Of a DNA stretch of 64,000 nt, positions 51,147 through 59,881 are shown piece by piece. Source of the DNA: Rhodoblastus sp963748385 (GTDB taxonomy: Bacteria > Pseudomonadota > Alphaproteobacteria > Rhizobiales > Beijerinckiaceae); contig CAVVIQ010000013.1 in NCBI GenBank assembly GCA_963748385.1, forward strand, positions 289,680 through 353,679, written 5' to 3'. Below the pieces are notes generated by a model, which was given only the letters and a program-made list of their open reading frames with translations, had not been told where the DNA came from and ran no database searches. Each line of letters begins with the position of its first letter. The first letter of the stretch is position 1. Made by a program: the position numbers and the translations under genes.

Positions 51147-51893
51147 TCAGCTTAGCGGATAATCGAAGCGCTCCAGAAAGGGCCGGTAGAATTCGGTCAT
51201 CTGCTGCTGGACCGGCGGGGGAAGGTCGCGCCATTTGCCGCTGCGCCCGTCGCCGATATGCGGCGCCAAAATCTGCGTGACGCGGTCCATCGGGAATTTG
51301 CCGACCATCACAATCCTCTCGCCGGGCAGTTGCGACAGCCGGGAAGCGAAATCCCGCACGGATTCGGCGCGGAACTCGTCGAAAATATCGTTCACCAGAT
51401 CCCGATCCGCCGGCAGGTCGAGGCATTGCGCGATCCGGTCGATCGAGGCCGGATTTTCGAAATAGCGATCCTCATATTTCAGCAGGAGACTATTGTCGGG
51501 CAGAAGTTTCAGGAGCCTGTCGCAGTCGTTGCGAATCCACATCGCCGTGTGCTGCAGCGGCGCCTCGAAACGTTGCGTCATCGAGAGCGCGGCGTCGCGC
51601 GGATCGCGTATGCTCAGGATCAGCGTCGCGCGCCGCGCGCGCAGCCATGCGTCCAGCTCGACGCCGCCATGGTGCGATTTGACGAGCATGTGCGGCGCCG
51701 GAGCGTCCGGGAGTTCGGATATCCGGTCGGCGTAAACATGCGTGACCGAAGCCTCGCCACGGGCCGAAATCATCAGGCGCCGCGCGACATTGAAAACCCA
51801 GGTGGACGCGCTGGCGTGAAGCCCGATCGTCGCCGCAACTCGCGGAAGGCAAGGCTCGGGCGCCGCGCTTGCCGGCTGATCGAACGCGGACAT
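51147..51893 (-). CDS. Sulfotransferase-family protein
   Basis: 248 residues. The N-terminal GLHASASTWVFNVARRL is a 5'-phosphosulfate-binding-loop-type motif, and LILSIRDPRDAALSMTQRFE contains the RDPRD..S 3'-phosphate-binding motif of PAPS-dependent sulfotransferases. SLLLKYEDRYFENP and the ending are also typical. It would move sulfate from PAPS to a hydroxyl of an unknown acceptor. It lies 31 bases upstream of the AraC gene on the same strand, so the two may be co-transcribed. Confidence 0.82.
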   Translation of the reverse strand: MSAFDQPASAAPEPCLPRVAATIGLHASASTWVFNVARRLMISARGEASVTHVYADRISELPDAPAPHMLVKSHHGGVELDAWLRARRATLILSIRDPRDAALSMTQRFEAPLQHTAMWIRNDCDRLLKLLPDNSLLLKYEDRYFENPASIDRIAQCLDLPADRDLVNDIFDEFRAESVRDFASRLSQLPGERIVMVGKFPMDRVTQILAPHIGDGRSGKWRDLPPPVQQQMTEFYRPFLERFDYPLS

Positions 51894-52059
51894 TCTTGCC
51901 TCTGTGAATCGGTTTCCGCCTCAAGCTCGGGCGAATGGGGCGACGATGACGGAAGTGGATTTTCGCGACAAGGGAAATCTTGCCGCAAGGCCGAAGGCTT
52001 TCTCGTCTCGGGCCAAAAGATCGGCGCCAAAGATCGGGGTTCCACGCTAGACTGAAGAC

Positions 52060-52581
52060 ATGCGGCGAATCGACCTGTTTCTCGGATTTTTCAAGCTCGG
52101 CGCGCTGGCTTTCGGCGGGACCGGGCCACTGACGCGGGCGATCCTGGTCGAGGACCGGCGCTGGCTGGATGACGAGGAATTGGCGGCCTTGCTCGGATTA
52201 TGCCAGGCGCTTCCAGGGGCGAACACCTGCAATCTCGCGGTGATGCTGGGCGACCGTTTTCACGGCGCCGTCGGTTCCGCCATCGCTTTGTCGGGCCTGC
52301 TCGCGGCGCCTCTGGTCATTCTGGTGTCGGTCGCGACCTTTTTTTCGACTTTCGCCCATCTTCCCGATATCCGCGCGGCCTTGCTGGGGGCGACAGCCGC
52401 GGCCGCCGGCCTCGCGCTGGGAACGGCGATAAGGATGACGGTAAAAATCCGGCCGGGCGCCCATGTGGTTGTTCTGGCGCTCGCGGCTTTCCTCGCCGTG
52501 GCCGTGCTGCGCGCGCCGCTCGCGCTCGTCCTCGGCCTTTTGGCTCCGGCAAGTTTCGTCCTGGCGGGCAGGCCGGAATGA
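52060..52581 (+). CDS. chrA: Chromate transporter, first half (short-chain CHR)
   Basis: 173 residues. The CHR N-terminal motif FFKLGALAFGGTGPLTRAIL, then EDRRWLDDEELAALLGLCQ and PGANTCNLAVMLG, are present, followed by hydrophobic segments. In bicistronic CHR systems two half-size proteins together make the chromate/anion transporter. It overlaps the second half by four bases (ATGA). Confidence 0.9.
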   Translation: MRRIDLFLGFFKLGALAFGGTGPLTRAILVEDRRWLDDEELAALLGLCQALPGANTCNLAVMLGDRFHGAVGSAIALSGLLAAPLVILVSVATFFSTFAHLPDIRAALLGATAAAAGLALGTAIRMTVKIRPGAHVVVLALAAFLAVAVLRAPLALVLGLLAPASFVLAGRPE

Positions 52582-53117
52582 ACAACGAAACGCTCGCCGA
52601 TATTTTCCTGCGCTTCGCCGGCGTTTCGCTGCTGGCGGTGGGCGGCGCGACGGCGGCTTTGCCCGAGGCGCAGCGTCAGATCGTCACCCAGGCCCATTGG
52701 ATGAGCGCCCAGGATTTCGCCGAGACTTTCGCCATCGCGCAGGTTTCGCCGGGGCCCAATGTCATTGTCTTCAGCCTGTTCGGCTGGCGGCTTGCCGGCC
52801 TTGCCGGCCTCGTCGTCGCGACGGCGGGCATATTGGCGCCGGCGTCGCTGCTGGCCTTCGCCGCCGCGCGGACGATGCGGCGCGCGGGCGAGGCGCCCTG
52901 GCTGGCGCGGCTGAAAAAGGCGCTGACCCCGCTGGCGATTGGCCTGATGGCGGCGAACGGCTATCTTCTTGCGCGCGGGGCCGATTCCGGCCTTTTCGCC
53001 ACCGTCGTCACCCTCGCCTCGGCGGCTTTCGTGGCCTTGTCGCCTCGCAGCCCGCTCTGGGCCATGGCTGTCTCCGCGGCGGCGGCCGTCGTCGCGGGCA
53101 GATTGGGATTATTGTGA
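52578..53117 (+). CDS. chrA: Chromate transporter, second half (short-chain CHR)
   Basis: 179 residues from ATG 52578, translationally coupled to the first half. It reads FLRFAGVSLLAVGGATAALP, HWMSAQDFAETFAIAQVSPG and PNVIVFSLFGWRLAGLAGLV, the CHR domain with its SPGP motif, then further membrane helices. With the preceding gene it forms a two-subunit CHR transporter for chromate efflux or a related anion. No chrB regulator is visible. Confidence 0.9.
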   Translation: MNNETLADIFLRFAGVSLLAVGGATAALPEAQRQIVTQAHWMSAQDFAETFAIAQVSPGPNVIVFSLFGWRLAGLAGLVVATAGILAPASLLAFAAARTMRRAGEAPWLARLKKALTPLAIGLMAANGYLLARGADSGLFATVVTLASAAFVALSPRSPLWAMAVSAAAAVVAGRLGLL

Positions 53118-53246
53118 GTCCTCCGCCATGTCGCTGCGGCGACATGGCCAGGAACGAAGTGACGCCCTGGGGCGTCGCGAGACGCCCGAATTTAACGGGC
53201 TATGGCTTTTGCGAAGGGCGCCGCCGAAGGGCGGCAAAAGGAAAAA

Positions 53247-54107
53247 ATGAGTCGCGTCGCTTATGTCAACGGCCGCTATATCCGTCACGCCGCGGCCGGC
53301 GTTTCGATCAACGACCGCGCCTTTCTCTTCGCCGACGGCGTTTACGAGGTGATCGAGGTCTTTGGCGGCAAGCTGATCGACGAGGACGGCCACCTCCTGC
53401 GGCTGGCGCGCTCGGCGCGGGAACTGCGGCTCGCTGTCCCGGTCGCGGAAAACGCGCTGCGGCGCATCTTGCGCGAACTCGTCGCGCGCAATCTCGTCGC
53501 CGACGGCCATGTCTATCTCCAGGTCACGCGCGGCGCGGCGAAACGCGACCATATCTTCCCCAAGGCCGGGACGCCCTCGACTCTGGTCGCTTTCGCCCAT
53601 CGGGCCGACCGGGCGGCGGCGGAGGCGCGGGCGCGCGCCGGAATAAAGGTCATTTCCCTGTTGGACATCCGATGGAAAAGGCCGGACATCAAGACCACCA
53701 GCCTTTTGCCCAATGTGCTCGCCAAGCAGCAGGCCAAGGACGCCGGCGCCTACGAGGCCTGGCTGGTGGACGCGCAGGGTTTTGTCACCGAGGGCTCGTC
53801 GAGCAACGCCTGGATCGTGGACGGCGAGGGCGCCTTGGTCACCCATCCCGCGGATAAGGCGATTCTCGCCGGAATCACCCGCGCCCGGCTGTTCCAGGTC
53901 GCCGCCGCCAGGGGGCTGAAGATCGTGGAGCGGCCGTTCACGCTCGAAGAGGCTTTTCGCGCCAAAGAGGCCTTCATCAGCGGCGCCACGACCATCGTGC
54001 TGCCGGTGGTGGCGATCGACGGCCAGAAAATCGGCTCCGGCGCGCCCGGCCCTGTCGCCTTGGGACTGCGCGCGGCTTTTCACGATTTCGCGCCGGCGAC
54101 GTCTTGA
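53247..54107 (+). CDS. dat: D-amino-acid aminotransferase (class IV)
   Basis: 286 residues from ATG 53247 with AAGGAA upstream. A PLP-dependent fold-type IV aminotransferase: YVNGRYIRHAAAGVSINDRA, FLFADGVYEVIEVFGGKL, the catalytic Lys in RPDIKTTSLLPNVLAKQQAK and EAWLVDAQGFVTEGSSSNAW. D-alanine aminotransferase is preferred because the order dat-hfq-hflX is usual in Hyphomicrobiales. Branched-chain aminotransferase or aminodeoxychorismate lyase are the alternatives within the fold. Confidence 0.88.
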   Translation: MSRVAYVNGRYIRHAAAGVSINDRAFLFADGVYEVIEVFGGKLIDEDGHLLRLARSARELRLAVPVAENALRRILRELVARNLVADGHVYLQVTRGAAKRDHIFPKAGTPSTLVAFAHRADRAAAEARARAGIKVISLLDIRWKRPDIKTTSLLPNVLAKQQAKDAGAYEAWLVDAQGFVTEGSSSNAWIVDGEGALVTHPADKAILAGITRARLFQVAAARGLKIVERPFTLEEAFRAKEAFISGATTIVLPVVAIDGQKIGSGAPGPVALGLRAAFHDFAPATS

Positions 54108-54257
54108 GAAGCATCGGCCGTAGTCATAGCTTTGGTGAAAGAATTGCTTGCTTCAACGCGGCGGTTGGGACTCTAATGGCGGAAAGCGCCGCATTCGGCC
54201 TCATGTCCTGAACGACGGGCGCGAGGCCGACATAAGGATAAGCGAATAGGAAAAAAC

Positions 54258-54509
54258 ATGGCGGTTGAACGCACACCCAATCTGCAGGACACCTTTCTCA
54301 ATTACGTCCGCAAGAACAAGGTTCCACTCACGATTTTTCTCGTCAACGGCGTCAAATTGCAGGGCGTCGTGAGCTGGTTCGATAATTTTTGCGTGCTTCT
54401 GCGCCGCGACGGCCACTCGCAATTGGTTTACAAGCACGCCATATCCACCATCATGCCGGGCCATCCGATTCAGATGTTCGATCCGTCGGAGGAAGGCGCT
54501 GACAAGTAA
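54258..54509 (+). CDS. hfq: RNA chaperone Hfq
   Basis: 83 residues. Sm1 (LQDTFLNYVRKNKVPLTIFL, VNGVKLQGVVSWFDNFCVLL) and Sm2 (QLVYKHAISTIMP) motifs are intact, including the YKHA box that binds poly-U at the proximal face. It forms a hexamer that pairs small RNAs with mRNAs. Followed within 8-20 bases by hflX, the usual order. Confidence 0.98.
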   Translation: MAVERTPNLQDTFLNYVRKNKVPLTIFLVNGVKLQGVVSWFDNFCVLLRRDGHSQLVYKHAISTIMPGHPIQMFDPSEEGADK

Positions 54510-54517
54510 TTCTGGAG

Positions 54518-55936
54518 TTGCGGACGGCATTGAACGACGAAAAGGCGCCCCGCAAGGCGCTCGATGAAGGCGCTTCGCTCCTGCGGCGCGGGCGCAAGAC
54601 CCGCGTGCTGGTGATCGGCCCCTATCTCACCGACCGCGCCGCGCCCGAGGCGTCGATTCGCTCGCGCGAGGCGCGCCTCGATGAGGCCGTGGGGCTGGCG
54701 TGCGCCATAGACGTGGAAATCGTCGGCCAGGAGATCGTCCCCCTCGCGCAAATTCGCCCCGCGACTTATCTCGGCAAGGGCAAGGTCGAGGAATTGGCCG
54801 AAAAGATCAAGGAAAGCGAAGCCGAACTGGCCGTGGTCGATTGCGCTCTGTCGCCGGTGCAGCAACGCAATCTTGAAAAGGCTTTTTCGGCCAAGGTGAT
54901 CGACCGCACCGGGCTGATTCTCGAAATCTTCGGCGAGCGGGCGCGCACGGCGGAAGGCGCGCTTCAGGTCGAACTCGCCCATCTGACCTACCAGAAATCC
55001 CGGCTGGTGCGGTCCTGGACCCATCTGGAGCGCCAGCGCGGCGGCTTCGGCTTTCTGGGCGGCCCCGGCGAAACCCAGATCGAAACCGATCGCCGCCTGA
55101 TTCAGGAGCGGATGAGCCGGATCGAGCGCGACCTCGAAACGGTGAAAAAGACGCGCGGCCTGCATCGCAAGAGCCGGCGCGACGTTCCCTTCCCGATTGT
55201 CGCCCTGGTCGGCTACACCAACGCCGGCAAATCGACCTTGTTCAACCGCCTGACCAAGGCGGAGGTTTTCGCCAAGGACCTGCTGTTCGCGACCCTCGAT
55301 CCGACCCTGCGCGGCCTGAAGCTGCCCCACGGCGGAAAGGTGATTCTCTCCGACACGGTGGGCTTCATCTCCGACCTGCCGCACATGCTGGTCTCGGCCT
55401 TCCGCGCCACGCTGGAAGAAGTGCGCGAGGCCGACATCATCCTCCATGTGCGCGATATCGCCCATGGGGACACCGAGGCCCAGAGCGCCGACGTCGAAAA
55501 GATCCTGGCCGAACTCGACGTGAACGCCCACGACCATGACCGGCTGATCGAGGTGTGGAACAAGGCCGATCTGGCGGCGCCGGAGGAGCAGGAGCGCCTG
55601 CGCGGAGCCGCCGCGCGCCGGCCGGCCGGGGAGCGGCCCTGCGTGGTTTCGGCCGTCACCGGCGAGGGGCTGGACGACCTGCTGCTGGCGATCGAATCGC
55701 GCCTGGCGCGCGGCAGGCCGGTGCTGAGCGTGGCGTTAGAGGCCGGCGACGGCGAGGGCCAGGCCTGGCTCTACGCCCATACCGAAGTCCTTTCACGCAC
55801 GAGCGATGAACACGGCGGCAGTTTTTTCGAAATCCGCGTCGCGCCCGAACAGCAGCAGCGAATTTTGCGCCGTTTCCCCGGCGCCGTGGCGGCGCAGGGC
55901 GACGCGCGCCATGCGCGAACCAAATCGCCGGCGTAG
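54518..55936 (+). CDS. hflX: Ribosome-associated GTPase HflX
   Basis: 472 residues from TTG 54518; TTG 54530 is an alternative and the start is uncertain. The N-terminal HflX domain includes ATYLGKGKVEELAEKIKESE, the helical linker SRIERDLETVKKTRGLHRKS, then a GTPase domain with VALVGYTNAGKSTLFNRLT (G1), LFATLDPTLRG (G2), LSDTVGFISDLP (G3) and VWNKADLA (G4). HflX splits stalled or hibernating 70S ribosomes. A C-terminal extension of about 75 residues follows the G domain. Confidence 0.96.
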   Translation: MRTALNDEKAPRKALDEGASLLRRGRKTRVLVIGPYLTDRAAPEASIRSREARLDEAVGLACAIDVEIVGQEIVPLAQIRPATYLGKGKVEELAEKIKESEAELAVVDCALSPVQQRNLEKAFSAKVIDRTGLILEIFGERARTAEGALQVELAHLTYQKSRLVRSWTHLERQRGGFGFLGGPGETQIETDRRLIQERMSRIERDLETVKKTRGLHRKSRRDVPFPIVALVGYTNAGKSTLFNRLTKAEVFAKDLLFATLDPTLRGLKLPHGGKVILSDTVGFISDLPHMLVSAFRATLEEVREADIILHVRDIAHGDTEAQSADVEKILAELDVNAHDHDRLIEVWNKADLAAPEEQERLRGAAARRPAGERPCVVSAVTGEGLDDLLLAIESRLARGRPVLSVALEAGDGEGQAWLYAHTEVLSRTSDEHGGSFFEIRVAPEQQQRILRRFPGAVAAQGDARHARTKSPA

Positions 55937-56103
55937 TGCGGGATGCGAAAAAGTTGAGAACCCGCATTTGGTCGCGGGGGGGCAATGTGCGTTGAGTGGA
56001 CTGTCGCCGTAACCTCGGAAATATTGGTAGATTCGTAGCACGCCCGTCGGGCGGCGTAAATTATTTAGGGAATTCGTATTATGTCACTGTAATACCTGTA
56101 ATA

Positions 56104-56499
56104 TTATAATAGCCAATTTATATAATGTAACATATATATAGACAGAAATGCATCGAATAGAAACATGTAAAACAATGATGATATCGCAACTATAAACGAC
56201 GCGATCGCGAGATAGGGGCTAGATGAGAAATATCCTGTGGCGACGGGTGCCATTACTGACAATAGAAAAATCCAACCGGCCTCGCATGAATTGACCACCG
56301 GTATAGAGTACCACTCGCAAAAGCGCGGTGTGGCACCCGTGTTCATATAGCATGTGTCGTTTATGCTTTTAAAAAGCCCAAGCGTGACAATCATAAATAT
56401 GTGATACGACAGTATAACCAGCACCAAAGTTGTCATATGTTTGACAGCAATACGCCCCATCGTACGGCGGTTAAATTGCGGTTGATTCAGATTTGACAT
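56104..56499 (-). CDS. AT-rich small membrane protein
   Basis: 131 residues from ATG 56499; a longer frame to 56703 would run through the IS110 start region and is rejected. Three or four hydrophobic segments (TLVLVILSYHIFMIVTLGLF, WIFLLSVMAPVATGYF, LAIASFIVAISSLFYMFLF) and three cysteines. Not recognised. Base composition is much more AT-rich than the flanking hflX gene, a sign of transfer. It lies beside a truncated transposase. Confidence 0.6.
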   Translation of the reverse strand: MSNLNQPQFNRRTMGRIAVKHMTTLVLVILSYHIFMIVTLGLFKSINDTCYMNTGATPRFCEWYSIPVVNSCEAGWIFLLSVMAPVATGYFSSSPYLAIASFIVAISSLFYMFLFDAFLSIYMLHYINWLL

Positions 56500-56611
56500 C
56501 CGGTTCACACCTAAAACTGCGTTTTGCCGAATATCCGCGAGCCGCATCGCCGACCAACGGCCGGCGATGGGCATTACGGTGATGGGGTGGACGGCGCCCG
56601 GACCGGCATCG

Positions 56612-57229
56612 ATGTGCCAAGATGGTCGTCGTTGCAAACATCCATCGAATGGAGCGCCGTCCATCGGCAAGTCTATCGACAATTTGGCTTCCGTCACGCG
56701 CATTGGTCTCGATCTGGCGAAAAATGTTTTTCAGGTCCACGCTGTTGATGCGCGCGGCGAGGTAATCGTCGCGCGAAAAATTCGGCGCGGCGGGGTTCTG
56801 GAGTTTTTCGCGCGTCTGCCACCCTGTCTGGTGGCGATGGAGGCCTGTTCCTCGGCGCATCATTGGGGCCGCTTGCTGGTCGCGCAGGGCCATGAGGTCA
56901 GGCTGATCCCGGCGGCGCATGTCAAACCCTATGTGCGGCGCGGCAAGAATGACGCGGCCGACGCCGCGGCGATCTGCGAGGCGTCCCTGCGGCCGGGCCA
57001 GCGCTTCGTCGCCGTTCGCTCGGTCGATAACCAGGCGGCGCTGATGCGCCATCGGGTGCGCGAGCAGCTTTCCGGCCAGCGCACCGCGCTGCTCAATGCG
57101 CTGCGCGGCCATCTGGCCGAAATCGGCGTTATCGCCGCGCAGGGCGCGCAACACGCCTATGAGCTGAAAAAGTTTCGACGCCAAATCGCGACTTCAATGT
57201 TGATCGAAGCGTTTTTGAAAATGCTTTAA
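56612..57229 (+). pseudogene. IS110-family transposase, C-terminally truncated
   Basis: The frame encodes SVTRIGLDLAKNVFQVHAVD, CLVAMEACSSAHHWGRLLVA, HVKPYVRRGKNDAADAAAIC and LMRHRVREQLSGQRTALLNA, the DEDD-type N-terminal domain of IS110/IS1111 transposases with the Asp of GLDLA and Glu of AMEAC. After about HAYELKK (57170) the sequence becomes unrelated and stops at 57229. The C-terminal Transposase_20 half with its Ser motif is missing, so the element is dead. Confidence 0.88.
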
Positions 57230-57277
57230 TTGCAAACTGCAAACGCTCGGCCAGCAGGTTATGATGTGGGGCATGGA

Positions 57278-58231
57278 ATGCGACGTGTTGGGTTATCACT
57301 CCTAATTGCACTATTTTTGGCGCCAGCGGCATCTGCAATTGCAGAACCTACGGAGGACTCTGCCAAAACATATCAACGGTTGCAGGACGCTGGAGCGGCG
57401 TATGAACGCAAAGATTATGCAATGGCTTTGCAGCTCTTGCAGCCTTTAGCAGAGCAAGGCAATGCTTTCGCTCAGTTCAATCTTGAAATCATGTACGCTT
57501 TCGGGCAAGGCGTGCCCAAAAGTTATTCTGAAGCAGTGAAATGGTATCGTAAAGCCGCAGACCAAGGCAACGCCCGCGCTCAATTCAATCTAGGCTTTAT
57601 GGCCGCCAACGGTCAAGGCAAGCCACAGGACTATGAGGATGCCCTGAGATGGTATCACCTCTCGGCAGGACAGGGATACGATCGGGCGCAGTTCTATCTT
57701 GGTTTTATGTACGCTCACGGTTGGGGCGTACGTCAGGACTATGTTGAGGCGGCAAAATGGTATCGCCTCTCGGCGGACCAAGGTCATTATCCAGCACAGT
57801 ATAACCTTGCTGTCTTGTACAGTTCTGGTTGGGGCGTTCCGCAAGACTATGCCGAAGCTGCGAAATTGTATCGTAAGGCTGCTGATCAAGGCGATGCTCA
57901 ATCGCAATCCAATCTTGGCCGTTGTTACGCAGCTGGTCAGGGTGTTCCTCAAGATTACGCGGAATCCGTAAAGTGGCTGTCGCTGGCCGCCAACAAGGGC
58001 TTGGTTGATGCGCAGGACAATCTTGGTGTCATGTATGCAACCGGGCGAGGGATCCCCAAGGATTATGTTCAAGCACGCATGTGGTTTGTTCTCGCAGCTT
58101 CGCAACACCCACCAGCTGATAAAACATACATCGATAAAGCCATAAATGACCGGGATCGTATTGCAGCGGTTATGACGCCCGAACAAATAGCTGAAGCGCA
58201 GCGATTGGCGACCGAATGGACGCCGAAATAG
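57278..58231 (+). CDS. Exported Sel1-repeat protein
   Basis: 317 residues from ATG 57278, preceded by GGGG. A signal peptide (MRRVGLSLLIALFLAPAASA) is followed by six or seven Sel1-like repeats of 36 residues, such as GNARAQFNLGFMAANGQG, GYDRAQFYLGFMYAHGWG and GDAQSQSNLGRCYAAGQG, each ending in DY..A.KWYR.AADQ. These are helical solenoids used as protein-binding scaffolds in the periplasm. The partner is unknown. The gene is more AT-rich than the core, and lies between a truncated IS110 and a long inverted repeat, so it may have been acquired. Confidence 0.88.
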   Translation: MRRVGLSLLIALFLAPAASAIAEPTEDSAKTYQRLQDAGAAYERKDYAMALQLLQPLAEQGNAFAQFNLEIMYAFGQGVPKSYSEAVKWYRKAADQGNARAQFNLGFMAANGQGKPQDYEDALRWYHLSAGQGYDRAQFYLGFMYAHGWGVRQDYVEAAKWYRLSADQGHYPAQYNLAVLYSSGWGVPQDYAEAAKLYRKAADQGDAQSQSNLGRCYAAGQGVPQDYAESVKWLSLAANKGLVDAQDNLGVMYATGRGIPKDYVQARMWFVLAASQHPPADKTYIDKAINDRDRIAAVMTPEQIAEAQRLATEWTPK

Positions 58232-58264
58232 TCGCATATCACGACGGGGCATTACGGGCATTAC

Positions 58265-58356
58265 GGGGACGCCAAACGAAATTCCGATGCTTCCTCGATC
58301 GTCGCAAGAACGTCGGCGCGGCGCGTGGAAAATAAGGAATTTCGTATGGCGTCCCC
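58265..58356. repeat. 21-bp near-perfect inverted repeat with 50-bp spacer
   Basis: GGGGACGCCAAACGAAATTCC at 58265-58285 and the complement of GGGGACGCCATACGAAATTCC at 58336-58356 differ at one position. Short direct repeats (GCATTACGG) precede it and GC-rich CCCC.TA motifs follow. It could be a small non-autonomous element, a transposon end pair, or a long hairpin ending the Sel1 transcript. Confidence 0.7.
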
Positions 58357-58453
58357 ATAAAGCCCCATAGAGCCCTTAGGACCCCCGTGACCCCGTAAAC
58401 CCCCAATAGACCGGGCGCAGAGCCGCTTCAGCGCGCCGGGCGGTTGAGCGACG

Positions 58454-59272
58454 TCACCGTCCGCATTTCGCCGGGGGCGGGAATTCGATCCGGGTCAATT
58501 CGCCGCGCAGGACGAAATCGCCGTAATCGAGCTTCAGGCCGGTCGAGACGCCATTCTCATAGAGATTGAATGACAGCGCGTAATCCGGCAGGCCGTCGCG
58601 GCGATTTTCCGGGAAATAGGCGACCGATACGGGCCAGCGCGTCATGTTCTGGAAGGCGGGGACTTGCGCGCCCCGGTCTGCGTCGGGACCGCGTTTCGGC
58701 TTGCCGATGATCGTGGCGACATTGTAGATGCGCCGGCCGTCCTCGGAGCCGTCATAGATTCGGGCGAGCAGGATTTTCTCGCCGCGCCGGGCCGCTGCGA
58801 TGATCCGCTCGATGTGCTGGGTGGGAAAGAGCACGTCGGACTGGGCGGAAAGCCGCAAAGGCGCCGGCCGGCTCAAGGCGATCGAGATTCCTTGAGAATC
58901 CCTTTCGGCATGGCCGTCGACTTCGCCGCCTTCTTCGGCGGTCCGCGCCGTGCTGAAACTGAAATCCGAGCCGCTGGCGTCCTCATAGGTGACCGAGCGG
59001 GTCTCGGATATATGGTCGTCGCCTTCGTCGGGCTCGAGATCGACCACTTGCCGCAAGGTCTGGTTGAAACCGCCGCAATCCGACGAAAAATCGAAGGCGA
59101 TCTCGCCCGTCGCGTTCGCCGGCGCCTTGGAGCCGCTCGCATCGGCCAGGCGCAGGTCGTAAATGGCGCGGTGGCTGACCAGCGCCATTGGCTGGCCTGA
59201 GGGGGGCTTGATCTGCGCGGCGGCAGGCCATGAGGCGCAGGACAGGGCGAAGATTGCAAGGATCGGACGCAT
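58454..59272 (-). CDS. eipB: EipB-like envelope integrity protein (DUF1849)
   Basis: 272 residues from ATG 59272, giving the signal peptide MRPILAIFALSCASWPAAAQ; a longer frame exists. The mature protein matches EipB/DUF1849: ALVSHRAIYDLRLADASGSK, FDFSSDCGGFNQTLRQ, LFPTQHIERIIAAARRGEKI, YDGSEDGRRIYNVATIIG and YALSFNLYENGVSTGLKLDY. Two cysteines (SSDCGG and the C-terminal PAKCGR) correspond to the conserved disulfide. In Brucella, EipB is a periplasmic beta-spiral protein needed for envelope integrity. Divergent from ridA. Confidence 0.9.
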   Translation of the reverse strand: MRPILAIFALSCASWPAAAQIKPPSGQPMALVSHRAIYDLRLADASGSKAPANATGEIAFDFSSDCGGFNQTLRQVVDLEPDEGDDHISETRSVTYEDASGSDFSFSTARTAEEGGEVDGHAERDSQGISIALSRPAPLRLSAQSDVLFPTQHIERIIAAARRGEKILLARIYDGSEDGRRIYNVATIIGKPKRGPDADRGAQVPAFQNMTRWPVSVAYFPENRRDGLPDYALSFNLYENGVSTGLKLDYGDFVLRGELTRIEFPPPAKCGR

Positions 59273-59395
59273 GGGCGCCTTCGGATAGGGCCACGGATTC
59301 TCGGGATAGTGATTCGCGGTCGCCAAAATCTACGTTCTCATTATTGTTGTGTGAAGCCTGTGGCGAAACTTGGATGACGCGAGCGGAGGAAGGCG

Positions 59396-59881
59396 ATGGG
59401 AAAGACCGGAAACGAGATCGAGCAACGGCTGAAGGATTTGGGTCATGTTCTGCCGCAGCCGACCGCGCCGCTCGCCAATTACGTCCCGGCCGTCATGAGC
59501 GGCGGGCTGCTGTTCGTCTCCGGCCAACTGCCCTTTGGCCCGGACGGCAAGCTTTCGCCCGTCCATGTCGGCAAGGTCGGGGCGGTAGTGACGGAAGCAG
59601 AAGGCGCGCGGGCGGCAGGACTCTGCGCCCTGAACTGCCTGGCCCAGGCCAAGGTCGTTCTTGGCGACCTGGGACGAATTCGGCGCTGCCTGAGGCTCGG
59701 CGGCTTCATCAATGGCGCAGGCCGGTTCACCGCGCTCGCCGGCGTCATGAACGGCGCCTCCGACCTGATCGGCGCGGCGCTCCGGGAAGCCGGCGCCCAC
59801 GCGCGCTCGACGATCGGCGTCGCGCAACTGCCGCTCGGCGCCTGCGTCGAGGTCGAGGCCATCTTCGAGATCGCGCCATGA
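59396..59881 (+). CDS. RidA/YjgF-family protein
   Basis: 161 residues. The RidA fold is seen in NYVPAVMSGGLLFVSGQLPF and RCLRLGGFINGAGRFTALAG, ending QLPLGACVEVEAIFEIA. The Arg that binds the enamine carboxylate in active RidA (R105 in E. coli; typically RxAVxVxxLP) is replaced by a STIGVAQLPLG context here, as in the longer RutC-like subgroup, so imine deaminase activity is uncertain. Coupled to the next gene by ATGA. Confidence 0.88.
   Translation: MGKTGNEIEQRLKDLGHVLPQPTAPLANYVPAVMSGGLLFVSGQLPFGPDGKLSPVHVGKVGAVVTEAEGARAAGLCALNCLAQAKVVLGDLGRIRRCLRLGGFINGAGRFTALAGVMNGASDLIGAALREAGAHARSTIGVAQLPLGACVEVEAIFEIAP

Noticed and set aside
56500..56703. N-terminal extension of the AT-rich membrane protein
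   Set aside because: This part is GC-rich and antisense to the IS110 transposase start, whereas the membrane protein begins cleanly at the ATG at 56499.
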